DNA of 64,000 bases from Tolypeutes matacus (GCA_026826555.1 JAKSZT010054396.1:22092053-22156052), one strand, 5' to 3'; positions 46,559 to 58,319 are shown, counted from the first letter of the stretch. Translations and numbers: made by a program. The notes: generated from the sequence alone by a model not told the origin.

Positions 46559-47049
46559 CGCATGTGCATGTGTGCATCTGTTTGAAGGCATTGGAGTTAT
46601 ATCAAGGCTGTGAAGAATTGTGGAGCCAAGATCTTAGGGAAAAAAGGACATCTAGAGAGGTCAGCTTGGCATTCGGGGCTACCCTTTCTCCACATGTGTC
46701 TTTCAGTTCCTGAGGAGGCAGCTGAGAGACTGAAAAGCCAAAGAGACATCTCCAGACTCATGACTTAAAGATAAAATATTGTTCCGGGTCTTCCAAGAAG
46801 AACTTTAGGTTGGGACCTCAAAGGGTTACTTCATAGGAGTGAATCAAAAAGTATCCTACCTCTCTTCACGGGGATTAACATTTTATATCACATCTCATTC
46901 CCTAATTGGATGAAAGTGATCCAGGATTGCAAATGTATCTAACGTAAGTGCTTGCTGGAAGCAAAAGTAAACCTTTCGAGGAAGATATAGTACCCTAAAG
47001 CCTCACATTATATCTATAGTCTTTTATATACATTGTGTGGCCCCCTCAG

Positions 47050-48210
47050 TTCAAAATAAGCGTGTATGTAAAACGAGACATGATAGAAGAACAAGAGAAT
47101 TAAAAGACAAAGGAAATAGAACCTAACAGGACCCAGATAATGAAGTTATCAGATGCAGACTTTAACCTGACTGCCCTTAATAAGTTCAACTACATAAAAT
47201 ACAAAATTTAGAATTTCATCAGAGAAAGGAAAATGAACAAATGACAGAGGACATCAAATAACAATTAAGTCCAATGAACTTGAATCAGGATAAATACTCT
47301 ACAAAGAAAACAATATCCTAGTATGTTATTAGAAAAGTCTAAAAACCAAAGATATAATCTTAAAAGCAGCCAGAATAAAGTCTTCACCTTTAAAAAAGCA
47401 ACTGTAAAATAACAGCTTATTTCTCATTGGAAACAGTTGATACCAGAAGACAGTGGAATGTGCTGAAACAAGATAACTGCCATTCACTAGAATTCTATAC
47501 TCAGTGAAGAAAGGTAAAAGTAAAAAAAAAAAGCCATTTTCAAATTGAAAGAATAACCAGCAGACCACACTGAAAGGTTTTTTTCAGGTGAGAAGATGGT
47601 GAGCTCAGATGGTAGCATTGTAGATGAATAAAGAACAACAAAATGTATAACTCTTAAGTGAATATTGACTGTATACTAAAATCGTTAATAAAAACTGGAG
47701 GGGTTGTATATATTGGTATGTATGTATGTGTATATAGAGGGAGGAAACAATTTTATATATGGCATATAAATCAGGAGTGAGGAAAATGTAATTACAGTTT
47801 TCTGCAGTTCTTGAATTTTCTGTGAACAGGTAAAAGTTCTAAATTATATTTGACTTTGAGAAGTCAAAGATTGATATTGTTATCTCTAATTTAACCTCTA
47901 AAAATAGTAAAAGAATATACAACTGAAAAGCTAATGGAGGGGAATGAAAGAATAATAAAATTAATAAATCCAAAAGAAGGAAAGAAAATATATAGAACAG
48001 GCAGGACAAATAGAAGATAAATAATAGAACTGTAGATTTAAACCCAAATATATTAGTAATTATATCAAACACAAATGAATTAAATGTACCAATTAAAAGA
48101 GATCATTAGACTGATTAAATAAAAAAAAAAAATTTTTAGCATAGCTACCTACAAAATATAAGCACATAGAAAGGTTGAATGTATAAGGGTACAGTGTAAC
48201 ATTTATGTAA
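47050..48210 (+). mobile_element. Ancient L1 (sense), second copy
   Basis: Sense landmarks repeat those of 39360-41700 in diverged form: 'AAAAGCAGCCAGAATAAAG', 'GAAGACAGTGGAATGTGCTG', 'ACTAGAATTCTATACTCAGTG' and 'CAAACACAAATGAATTAAATG'. It is a separate old insertion. Confidence 0.65.
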
Positions 48211-48221
48211 TCTAACTATCT

Positions 48222-48242
48222 TTTTTTTTTTTTTTTTTTTTT
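48222..48242. repeat. T-run (poly-T)
   Basis: A 20 bp T stretch ending in TTAAAG with no SINE body attached; possibly the end of an unrecognised antisense retroelement. Confidence 0.8.
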
Positions 48243-49851
48243 AAAGAAAGAAAATATAAGGGTACAAAATATAAGAACATTTCCTGACTTCAATGAAAAT
48301 TATATCTGTGAATATTGAATAAAGACTTTAATGCATAAATCATTACTAAATAGAGATATTTCATAGTGGTAAAGGTTCAATTCTCCTACGATATTATAAC
48401 ATTCTTAAATTTTCCATGACCATAATACAAGAGCTTTGAAATATATAAAACAAAAATTGACAGAATGAAAAGGAGAAATAGATTACATACATAGTGGGTA
48501 ATTTCTCTCGGTAACAAACAGAAACCAAAACCCAATCTAGAAGATCTGAACTACTTTCTTGACAAACTTGTCTACTTTTATGTTGATTTCACTGTTTGTG
48601 GGCCTCCTTTGTATTTAAGAGGGACTCCTTAGTTTAAAACTTTACTTTATTAAAGTCTTTTCTCATTAAGTCATTCCATCTATATATCATCTAAATGAAA
48701 ATCCTTAGCAAAATATTACTAAGAATATGGCTAGGAAACTACATTTAACCCCAAGTGTACTACTATTTAGAACTGAGTAGCTTTTATAATGGTATTGGTA
48801 CTCATCATAATCCACAATTTAAACTTTATGGTCTCATGGAGTTGTCAAGAGAAAAGGAAGGAAGGTATACAATGTGAGTCCAAAATTAAGAATCAGGTTT
48901 GTGGTTCTGTGAGTGGGTGTAATGACTGAATTGACCTTAATTGCTGAGTCTGAAGGAAGGTCGAGAATTAACTAGATCAGGAAGAGAGGCAGCATCAGCA
49001 TGTGCAAAGACTGTGGCAGGGGGACAGACTTGTATGTCTGAGGTTTGGAAAGAAGGCTTGTTACAGGTATAGTACAAAGTGCTAGAGTTGGGTAATATAG
49101 TAGGGTCTCTTTGTAGAACTAAGGAATGAGAAGAAGCTGTACAGGTGAGTAGAGGCTGTGCATTGCTGATTTGGTGGATGGACCATATAAAGTATTTAGT
49201 GCTTTATATTTAGAGCAATAGGAAGTTATCAAAATATATTAAGTAGGTGGGTTACATTTTCACATTTGCAATTTTTGGTAAGATTGCACTATGGAGAATA
49301 GATTGAAGGCCAATAGTGGATATAGATAGATTAAATTAAATCATCTTATTGCATTATTCTAGGTAAAGAGCAGTGGTAGCTTGGGCTAATGTGATGGAGT
49401 AAAAAAGAAAAGAAACAAACAAAGAAAAATAAAGTGATGGAGCCAGAGAGAATGGGCAGATTCTCTAGGCGTTTAGGAGGTAAATTTGATGGGACTAGGT
49501 GATTGATTGTGTATTAGAGCTGGGGCAAAAGAAAATATAAAGTATTGTAAACTACTAGAAGATCTCCTTTATATTTAAATGAATACATATTAAAAGGTAT
49601 GTTTTGAAAATGCTTAAAAATGAAGGCAAAAAAAAAATGAAGGCATTCTTAATGTCATAAATCATCTGTATGGTAGAATATTATGAGATTGAACGTGATT
49701 TTTATGAAAAAATTTTAATGATACGGAAATCCCTATTACGTTTTAGAGTAAGCAGAATATGAAATTTTTCTAATGTATATTCCTGACTACATAAAATTAA
49801 AATAAGGAAGCATGCTAATTATTAGAAATGACTCTCTTTTTTGACATATAG

Positions 49852-50001
49852 AAACCTCAAGAAGAATGTGCTGCTAATGGTCCAGAACTCCTAAGGAAAA
49901 AACGTACAACTTCAGCTGAAAAAAATACTTGTCAACTTTATATTCAGACTGATCATCTGTTCTTTAAATATTATGGAACACGGGAAGCTGTGATTGCTCA
50001 G
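49852..50001 (+). CDS. ADAM10: ADAM10 exon 6 (furin site, start of protease domain)
   Basis: This 150 bp, exactly 50-codon exon covers residues 196-245. It reads [20 protein letters not shown], then [20 protein letters not shown] and on to REAVIAQ. The RKKR motif (210-213) is the proprotein convertase site where furin or PC7 removes the prodomain; the mature enzyme starts at Thr214. The acceptor is TTTTTTGACATATAG and the donor is the weaker CAG|GTATTTTTA. Two residues differ from human in an unusual way: Lys for Ile196 at the first codon, and Cys for His201, which adds an unpaired cysteine near the cleavage site. The exon is phase 0 on both sides, so skipping it would delete the activation site without a frameshift. 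Confidence 0.98.
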
Positions 50002-51588
50002 GTATTTTTAATTTTGGTACTATTTTAGCAATTCTTGTGCTCTTATATTGTTTAATTATACTTGTATTTTTTCCTAAAAATTAAAGTTAGTATATACCTC
50101 TTTTTGGAGAAAAAGAGTTTATTTTCTATTGCAATATGATAAAACATGTAAGAAAAATTCACAGATAACTGAAACCAGTTAAGATATTTAAATGTCACTC
50201 AAAAGATAGGGTAAGAAAATTGTTTCATGAAGGAGATGGTGACACTGGAGCTTAGGTTTGAAAAATGAGTTGAATTTTCATTGGTGGACATAAGGAGGAA
50301 AGGCTTTCAAAATAGAGGACTCTTTCCAAACAGAAGTATTTACTTTCTATTCTGTATTCCCACTGTACTTAGCATTTTCTAAGTGACACTATTTGGATTT
50401 GTGTCTTTTCAACCTTTTTTACAGTATAAATTTTTTGAGGGTACCCTTTAAAATGTCCTTCATGTTGAAGACACCCAATGAGTCATTTTTTACTACAAAG
50501 ATTTGAGACTGAGAGGATGGAGTGAGGTACCAATAGTATAAATGAACAATCAAAGGAATTGATTTTGGTGGTGGTGATGAGCTTATTTTTAGATGTATTT
50601 AAAAGCCAGATAGTCGTTCTCTTAGGTTATTGAAAATGTGGGGGTTATCCTTGAGTTGTTTGCATGACTCTTAGGAGTACAAAATAGGTAGTTAAAATGA
50701 AGGGGGAGAATAAACTCTAAAGGGAAGAAACTGTAAAAGATATCCAAATATACTGAATAGGATGAGGAAGTGAAGTTAGTGAGGAAAAACGTAATTAAAG
50801 AGTAGGAGATTAAGTAGGCTTAGCCAAGGAAGAAACAAATTTTAAGATAAAATGCATAGATAATAATGTCATATTGCAGAAATAGCAAGGAGAATGATTA
50901 TTGATGTCCTTTAAACAAGCTTTTGGTTAGTTATGAGAGTGAAAATATTGCGTACCCTTAGAAATGGTATAGAGGCAGTGAGGTTTTCAAAAAATGTGAA
51001 AAATAGGAAATAAAATATGGCTTAGAAATAACACAGAATATTTGGGGAAGGGGGTTAGGGAATACTTGAGAAAGTTGGTAGGAAGAGGTAGAAGATCTGG
51101 TAGAGAAGCAATATAAGGTATGAGAAAGAAAATTTGATGTTGAAACAATGTTCTGGAAGATTGAGTAAGGGATGGAGTTAGGAATAAAGAAGAATTGCAC
51201 ATTGAGGAAGAGACAGAAATGGATAAAGATAGAGAAATTTGAAGGTAAGAAAAGGGAGCAGTCAAGATGGATTCTCAGTAAACTATGAAGTATAATCATC
51301 TGTGAAGAAGTGTTTAGAACTGCACGTGTTGGGAATAGAGTAGAAACAGTGAGACTTGGCTAAGGAATTGCTAGGTTCGTCTGAGGTTAGACAACATAAA
51401 TTCATAATAGACCCTATCAGCACTGTTAGGACTTTCTTTAGCAATGTTTAGCAGCCTGGACTGCTTTTGAAATTATTTTTTTTTTAGTACTTCTACTTGA
51501 CCGTGTCTTAAGATTATGTAATTTCTTTGAAAATAGTTTTGAAATAAATATACATGTTTTCACATTAAATGGTAACAGTGTTTTCTGT

Positions 51589-51642
51589 AAATGAAGATGA
51601 GAAGGTTGTATAAAGAAATGAAGATGAGAAGGTTGTGTAAAG
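51589..51642 (+). repeat. 27 bp tandem duplication (two units)
   Basis: Units 51589-51615 and 51616-51642 differ by one base (A/G near the end). Each contains AAATGAAGATGAGAAGGTTG. Confidence 0.97.
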
Positions 51643-51894
51643 AGTAGTTTAGAAGCCAAGGTGAGACTACTATGGCTTTGTACTTGAGCTCCCTGTAATC
51701 AACATTTATTTAGCACTTACCTTATTCAAAGATAAATGAGACACAACCCTCCCCTCAGCAACCTCAGAGTTTAGTTGATAGTCAGCTAGGTAAATAATCT
51801 GTCTGTGACCTGTCACCATGTTTATCTGCTAAAATTCAATAAAATCTGAAAGTATGTTATTTATTTATATTTGTATAAACACTCCCACCCCAGT

Positions 51895-51990
51895 CCCACC
51901 CCCCAGAAGAGGATCTGTAAACTTGTAGGGAACTTGTCTGTCTTGTTCATAACTGTATTCCCAGCACCTAGAACAGTGCCCAGTGTATAC
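51895..51990 (+). repeat. L2/MIR-like fragment
   Basis: Contains 'TAACTGTATTCCCAGCACCTAGAACAGTGCC', a classic L2-type signature. Confidence 0.7.
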
Positions 51991-52433
51991 AGAATGTGTA
52001 CTAGGGCATCAGTAGAAGGACTGAAGTCAGGGTATGCCTGAGTGTCCTGAGATTATCAGGGAAGTTTTTACAGAAGATGTTTGAGCTGAGTCTGAAGGAT
52101 GGATAGAGAAAGATAATCTAGGCAGAAGGAAGTAGCATGTGAAAGGGAATGGAGGTGTGGCGTTGTAGGGACGTTTGAGGAAACAAAGTCTTAATGACAG
52201 AAGCAAAAGTGCAGTTTTGCATTTGGCCAGAAAAAAAGGCTGGTAAAGGAACAGAATCTCCCCTCTTAACCCACAGTTTACTAATCTTTCTCATCCCAGT
52301 ATATGATAAAGACATTTAAAATTTTGAATGTGCTAGAACATGGTGAATTAATTCTTGATTTGGAAGATGAAAATTCACCTTTTTCACATTTCAGTGTTGC
52401 CTCTCAAATGTTTTTCTTCTTTTAAATCAATAG

Positions 52434-52526
52434 ATATCCAGTCACGTTAAAGCGATTGATACAATTTACCAGACTACTGACTTCTCCGGAATCCGTAACA
52501 TCAGTTTCATGGTGAAACGAATAAGA
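52434..52526 (+). CDS. ADAM10: ADAM10 exon 7 (protease domain)
   Basis: A 93 bp, 31-codon exon covering residues 246-276. It reads [20 protein letters not shown] and ends ISFMVKRIR. Asn267 in RNIS is a known N-glycosylation site and is kept. The acceptor is TTTTAAATCAATAG and the donor AGA|GTAAGG. It encodes an early strand and helix of the metalloprotease fold. It is identical to human from memory. Both ends are phase 0. Confidence 0.98.
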
Positions 52527-53592
52527 GTAAGGATCTTTAATAGTTAAAAACATTAAAAAAGAAAAATAAGGACCATGTTTGCAAAAGAAAAATGCTTATG
52601 TTTACATCATCATTATGCATTCAATAATTAAATTTTATCTATTGTGATACAGTTTATCTTTACGTTTGCTTACCTATATCTATCTATCTTCTTATAGTTA
52701 GGTATACTCACACATACTTGTATACACACAGGGATACCTGGATTTATGATTTAAGAATTAAATCTATAGAGCCTTAATCTGGAATCTGGACTATGCAAGA
52801 GCTAAGATCATGATTTCTATCTATCTCATTAACATAAGAAAGCATCAACCCCTCAATAAATACAGATACAGTACTTTTTACTCTCCTGATATTTCCTGAT
52901 ATTATTCCCCAGTTTCTTAAGATTTTCTTTGTACAGTATTTCTCAGTGTGTGCTCCATTTAGTGCTACAGGAAAGGGAGAAGATAGATGTAGTGGTTAAA
53001 TACAATGAGAAGTTAGAAAAACACTTAACACTATACCCCCTTCTTGAAAATTCACAGTGTACCACTAATATAGCTTAAGTTTTGAGAAGTCCTTCATAAA
53101 GAAACCCATAGTTTTCTAAACTTAATTTGATCTTATAATTTTTTTGGTAAATAAATAAATTGAAAATTACTGATATAATTGGGCTAATTCTTTAAAATAA
53201 AATTTCTAAATATAAATTCTTTCAATGTTTATAGCTTTTAAGAATCTGAATTTATAAATCAGATATACAACCTGAATTTTAAAGAATCATCTGTTTACTA
53301 AAGTATTTGTCACAGGGTTTCTTTCTATTCTCTCCTATTTTTCTAAAATATGTTTTATTAGGGGAAAATGTATGTATGCTAGAATGCTTTAGTACATATT
53401 TAATAACATAGCTATAGGTGGTCCTTTTAGTAGTATGATTAAATCTTAAATTCGATTGTCTTAGGGTGAAATATTGTTTTGTAGATGTATAATGTAAGAG
53501 CTATTCATAATCAGTTGCTTTCATGTATTTCGAGATTAATAGAAACTCTTGAATGAGCAGGTAAAAGCGATAAGTGGTATAAGTATTGCTTT

Positions 53593-54048
53593 ATTTTATT
53601 TTATTTTATTTTATTTTTAAGATACTTAGATTACATAAATGTTACGTAAAAAATATACAGAATTCCCACATGCCCCGCTCCCCACATCTCCCACACTTTC
53701 CCACATTAACAACATCCCTCATTAGTATGGTGCATTCATTGCAGTTGATGAACACATTTTGGAGCATTGCCATTAAGCATGGATTACAGTTTACATTGTT
53801 GTTTACACTTTCTCCCACCCAATTCTGCAGGTTATGGCAAGGTATGTAATGGCCTGTATCTGTCATTGCAATGTCATTCAGGACAATTCCCAAATCCCAA
53901 AAATGCCCCCATACTACACCTGTTTTTCCCTCTCCCTGCTCTTAGAACCTCCAGTGGCCACTGCCTCCACATCAATGATATAATTTCTTCCATTGCTAGA
54001 ATCACAATGAATCTATAGTAGAATACCAGTAAGTCTACTTTAGTCCAT
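53593..54048 (-). mobile_element. 5'-truncated L1 3' end with TSD
   Basis: An antisense L1 3' terminus with a (TTTTA)n tail at its left. Perfect 11 bp TSD AGTATTGCTTT at 53582-53592 and 54049-54059. Inside are 'ACACTTTCTCCCACCCAATTC' and 'CAGTGGCCACTGCCTCCACATC'. A clean truncated insertion, younger than most L1 in the window. Confidence 0.88.
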
Positions 54049-54226
54049 AGTATTGCTTTTCAGTAGGCAGAACAAAATAGTTAAAAGTAGAGAACACCTG
54101 GACAAATTTTAGTGAAATGCCATTTTTTTTTTAAAAGTAAAATGACTTGCATTGTGAAGAAATGCATATATATTAACAGATAATTTGGCACTTGGTTGTT
54201 TTTAGAGCTTTAACTGAAATTAATTT

Positions 54227-54254
54227 AAATGAGGATTAAGTTTAATCCTCATTT
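54227..54254. repeat. 13 bp perfect inverted repeat, 2 nt spacer
   Basis: AAATGAGGATTAA at 54227-54239 and its exact reverse complement at 54242-54254, separated by GT. Not part of a repeat that I recognise. Confidence 0.95.
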
Positions 54255-55204
54255 GTTGAAGATTTTTCATGACCCATTAGATAATTTAAAATTTATATTA
54301 TATCAGCAAATGTATAAATAATTATTCCATTTTTAATATAGGTAATCAGAATTTAGATGCAGTTTTCAAATTTATAACTGGTATTATAGAAGTATCAGGG
54401 AATTCCATTTTTGTATTTTGTGGGAGAAAGCTATCTATAGCATGTCTCTAAGCATGCACTATCTTTACTATATGCAGTGTTTGCTTTTGGATTATTTGTA
54501 TTAAATGACTATAATTGATTGCTTATGGTTAATTATTAATGATTAAACCAGATGTACTGAGAGCTATCCTTAGGCAGTTGCCCTGACCCTTAATGGTACT
54601 TTTGCCAGCCTGCTTCTAAGCCTCTTGGTTTTACTGGAGGGTATGGATTCTAAAAAGATCTATGTATCTCATATATTCTATACCCCCTTACCATCACAAT
54701 TTTTAATAGACTGAGGTTTCCCTTCTAGTAAAAACATTTACTTCCATACATATCCCATTTTATTCTCTATTAGCTGTCTTGTGTGCAATTCTCTGGCCTA
54801 CCTGTGGAAAGCAAAAATGTTCTAGCACTTCAAAGGACAGCCAGGGGTGTCTAAAAGGAGACAGGTGCTAATAAATGAAGGCTTTTGTTTAGTAGACATT
54901 TGGTATCAGAGAAGATTATTCTTCAGATTGTGAAGGAGGAACCTACACCAGGAGTGTAGTAACAAAGTATCAAAAGAAACATTTTAGAGGAACTCAGCTT
55001 CAGATAGTTAAGAGAAGTGAATTGACAGTAGGAAGAGAATAAAATTCTTCCCTACATACAGGGGAAAAAATTGAACTTACAGTTAGTTGGGCTTGACCCA
55101 TATAACTGGATAAGGCAAGGAGAACCAAGAAAATGATTTGTCTCCTGAACTGACAGTCTTGGGTTTTATATCTAATAATTAACTATAATATAAGGTGTTT
55201 TTTC

Positions 55205-55600
55205 ATTTTAAAAACAATTTATTGAAATATATCATTCATTTATGAATGTACATAAAAAATGTATAGTAAAAGTTATGAACTTACAAAACAAACATGCATA
55301 ACATCATACAGGGCTCACATACATCACCTCACCACATTGTTGTGAGACATTTATGAAAGAACATCTTCAAAGTATTCCTACTAACTATAGTCCATATCTT
55401 AAATTTGGTTTAGTTTTCCCCCAGCCCACCCTATTATTTTTTTGTTCATAAACCATATAATTTATCGAAAGTATACAATCAGTGGCATTTGGTATAATCA
55501 CCGAGTTGTGCATTCATCACTTCAATATTTGAGCATTTTCATTACTCCAAAATTTATAAGATTTTATATCCATATATTTGTCACCATATGTAAGAGATTA
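55205..55600 (-). mobile_element. L1 3' fragment(s)
   Basis: Antisense L1 3' signatures 'AAACAATTTATTGAAATATATC', 'CATACAGGGCTCACATAC' and then 'GGTATAATCACCGAGTTGTGC'; the second part matches the terminal segment at 22520-22770. Confidence 0.7.
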
Positions 55601-55676
55601 GCACTGAAGGAGACTTGCTTGAATGATAAAGTATGAGAAACTGTGCTTTCTTTATTAGAGCTTTATTATAAGTTTT

Positions 55677-55858
55677 TTTTTTTTTTTTTAAGATTTTATT
55701 TATTTATTCATTTATCCCCCCCTTGCTGCCCGCGCTCACCGGGCCAGCCAACCACGCCGTGCAGGCGGGCCCGCCCCCACCAGGAGGCCCCGGGAACTGA
55801 ACCCGGGGCCTCCCACATGGCAAACGGGAGCCCCACCGATTGAGCCATAGCCACTTCC
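55677..55858 (-). repeat. DAS-like SINE, A type (short form)
   Basis: An antisense monomer with 16 bp TSD CTTTATTATAAGTTTT at 55661-55676 and 55859-55874. It lies about 190 bp before the exon-like segment at 56048. Confidence 0.96.
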
Positions 55859-56047
55859 CTTTATTATAAGTTTTGAAAGCAGAACTTGTTCTTTCTTCCC
55901 AAGTAGTCAGTGTTCAGGAATCTGGTGAACACTTGCTCAGAAATTTAACATCTTCAATTTTAATATCCCCTACCTGCCTTTCCTCTCTCTCCCACTCTCC
56001 CTCCCTTTCTCGCTCTCTTTTTTTACCCCCTTTCTTTTCTCTTCTAG

Positions 56048-56138
56048 GATCAGCTCAGTGATGGGGGCAGTGGGAACAACCCAAGAAGCTTTAATTCAGG
56101 CCTCATTTCTCTTGGGCCCCAAACATATTGTCCAGGAG
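56048..56138 (+). other. Exon-like segment in intron 7 (candidate cryptic exon)
   Basis: A roughly 70 nt pyrimidine tract (55975-56045) ends in TTCTCTTCTAG, then comes a 91 bp GC-richer segment and a consensus donor GAG|GTGAGC. Read in the phase left by exon 7 it is open (DQLSDGGSGNNPRSFNS...). Because 91 is not a multiple of three, inclusion would shift exon 8 and give a stop within its first codons. It would therefore act as a poison exon if used. I do not recognise the peptide, and there is no evidence of use in the DNA alone. Confidence 0.4.
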
Positions 56139-56209
56139 GTGAGCAGAGACCTTCCACTAATGCTCTGCTAACATTAATTGTTTTTTTAAATTATTGTTTT
56201 GGATTTTAG

Positions 56210-56393
56210 ATCAATACAACTGCTGATGAGAAGGACTCTACAAATCCTTTCCGTTTCCCAAATATTGGAGTGGAGAAGTTTCTGGAATTGAATTCTGAAC
56301 AGAATCATGATGACTACTGTTTGGCCTATGTCTTCACAGACCGAGATTTTGATGATGGTGTTCTTGGTCTGGCTTGGGTTGGAGCACCTTCAG
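56210..56393 (+). CDS. ADAM10: ADAM10 exon 8 (protease domain)
   Basis: A 184 bp exon covering residues 277 to the first base of 338. It reads [20 protein letters not shown], then [20 protein letters not shown] and ends [11 protein letters not shown] with the next exon. Asn278 in NTT is a known glycosylation site and is kept. Pro286 is Ser here; the rest matches human from memory. The acceptor is TTGGATTTTAG and the donor is the weaker CAG|GTAGTTTAC. It encodes the central part of the metalloprotease fold, with Cys313, which should pair with another conserved cysteine of the domain. Confidence 0.98.
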
Positions 56394-57745
56394 GTAGTTT
56401 ACCTATGTCTCTACTTAATACTTGAAGCAAAAAGCAATTTTCAGTGCAGACTGAATTTTTAAAAATATAGGAGAAACTGATACCTGTACAATATCCTAAT
56501 TTACTCAGCTTGGGTTAGCCAAGATTCGTCAGTATTGTGTAAATGGCAAAATAGATGAAGCAGCCTTTTATTTTAAAATCAGTACTTACAGGGAGATGTC
56601 CTGACAACTTGGTACATTCAGTAGCTGAAATAAATAATTTTTGGGAGAAAAAGTGATACTCATTTCTGGAACCAAAAGTAAACCTTAAATTTTTCATAAA
56701 AGTTAATAAATGTTATTATTTAATTCAAATAAGGGGTCTTAGAGTCAAAAGGGGAAAATGACGGTCTTGCTTTCTGTTCTGTTGTGGGATGAAGAACAGA
56801 GAAACCTTGGTCAGGAGCAGCATGTAGAAAGGAAGAAAAAAGTCTTCCAATTTCTAGCCTTTATTTTACCAAAAGGGAAGTGTTGCCTGAAAAGAGATGT
56901 AGGCAGGAGGCTCCAGTTGCCACAGTTCCACTGGCCTCACCACCTGAGCCCACACTGCTGAGGTCTCTGCCTTAGCCATGAAAGCTAATGTCATTGAGAA
57001 AATCTCCTTCCCATTCAGTTTGGGCTAGTGTGGATTTGTGATTTACAGTATAATAGGTTCAGTAACCTAGCTTAGAGAAATATAAATTTGTTTATTGAAA
57101 GAAGAGTGGAAAGGATTCTAGGCTCTGAATATAAAAAATTTGCCATATTCTATCAAATTCTAAACCGTATAGTATAATTTCTCCTTCTTCTGATGCTTCA
57201 TTTCTATCTTTTTAAAAAATCAATTTCTGCTTTATCTAGGTTAAGATTAATTTTTTAATTCCCATTATTTTTTTAAATTAATTTCTTATACATATTTTTA
57301 GATTCTAAGTAGTACTCTATTTTATCATTTATATTTTCTTGCTCTTTTCTTTTAAAGCCAGCAATGACTATCCTTTTACAGTTTCCAAAATTCTTTTGTT
57401 TTTCTTTCAACATTTTAAAGTGAACCCAATTTTGTCATGTCATTAAGATGCAAATTTATGTCATGGACTGCATATCATAGTGCAGTATTTGGATATTTGG
57501 ACATTATCATAATCTCTGAATTTTTTTGTGTTACTTACATTGACAGCGGATTGTGTAGCTCACTTTTTCCTATGATATTTTTACATTTTATACCTTTTTC
57601 ACTCTGAGATGTATTTTTCCTTCCTTGAATAGTTGCATGAATTTATCACAGAGTTTATGGTTTCTCCTCCCTATTCATTGTTCTGTAAAACTTAGGCATT
57701 CATTTGATTTTTTTTTTTTTTTTTTTGTATATTATTCATTAATAT

Positions 57746-57934
57746 AGTGGTTCTTAAAGTGTGGTCCACAGAGTAGCAGCAACAACAGTATCACCTGGGA
57801 ACTTGTTAGAAATGTAAGTTCATGGGTCCCCTTCAGGTCTACTGAATCAGAAACTCTGGGGGTAGGTCCAACAGTCTTTGTTTGAACACCCCTCCAGGTA
57901 ATTCCGATGTGCACCAAAGTTTGGGAGCTACCAA
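57746..57934 (-). repeat. MER5A-like hAT element with 8 bp TSD
   Basis: Ends AGTGGTTCTTAAAGTGTGG and TTTGGGAGCTACC, inner 'TCTACTGAATCAGAAACTCTG', as in the MER5A family. The 8 bp TSD ATTAATAT (57738-57745, 57935-57942) is perfect, as expected for hAT transposons. Confidence 0.9.
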
Positions 57935-58129
57935 ATTAATATTTTTGCCTCTGAAGAAGCTTGTTCATAAAATGTACCTTGCCAATTGATTGAATGATCT
58001 CAGACTAAAAAACATTCTGTCATTTAGCATTTTAAACTATTGATTATTCATTAACAATGTAATAATCCTGCAGAGTTTTTCTTAATCTTCAGGTGTCCTT
58101 ATATGTATTTTTAATTTTGTAATTTATTT

Positions 58130-58316
58130 ATTTATTTATTTTTAAAATATTTTATTTATTTATTCATTCATCCCCCCCTTGCTGCCCGTGCTCGCCAGGT
58201 CAGCCAACCACGCCGCGCGGGCGGGCCCGCCCCCACCAGGAGGCCCCGGGAACTGAACCCGGGGCCTTGCACATGGCAAACGGGAGCCCCACTGATTGAG
58301 CCACAGCCGCCTCCCT
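58130..58316 (-). repeat. DAS-like SINE, A type (short form)
   Basis: An antisense monomer, GGGAGGCGGCTGTGGCTCAA head and GGGTTCAGTTCCCGGGG B box. The TSD is short and uncertain (TGTATTTT near 58104 and 58316). Confidence 0.92.
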
Positions 58317-58319
58317 GTA

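Larger units (their letters stand above)
36828..49851 (+). other. ADAM10: ADAM10 intron 5 (13 kb)
   Basis: The intron is mostly sense-strand ancient L1 (about 39360-45900 and 47050-48200), carrying SINEs, a solo LTR and a MER20-like element. Unassigned stretches are about 37760-38590, 38890-39350, 46570-47040 and 48500-49850. The last contains 'AGCATCAGCATGTGCAAAGACTGTGG' and 'GCAATAGGAAGTTATC', typical of an old mammalian repeat that I cannot name. Confidence 0.9.
50002..52433 (+). other. ADAM10: ADAM10 intron 6
   Basis: A 2,432 bp intron without recent retroelements. It has purine-rich stretches (50880-51300), a 27 bp tandem duplication (51589-51642) and an L2-like piece near 51895-51990. 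A segment at 52070-52200 ('TTGAGCTGAGTCTGAAGGATG', 'GGCAGAAGGAAGTAGCATGTG') looks like an old mammalian repeat. Confidence 0.9.
52527..56209 (+). other. ADAM10: ADAM10 intron 7
   Basis: A 3,683 bp intron with an L1 3' insertion (53593-54048), another L1 3' fragment (about 55205-55600), an A-type SINE (55677-55858), a 13 bp hairpin (54227-54254) and an exon-like 91 bp segment (56048-56138). The parts 52540-53570 and 54270-55200 show no element that I can name. Confidence 0.9.

Noticed and set aside
50958..51299. 113-codon minus-strand frame in intron 6
   Set aside because: A low-complexity product of a purine-rich tract (Ser/Phe/Leu-rich), with no homology that I recognise.
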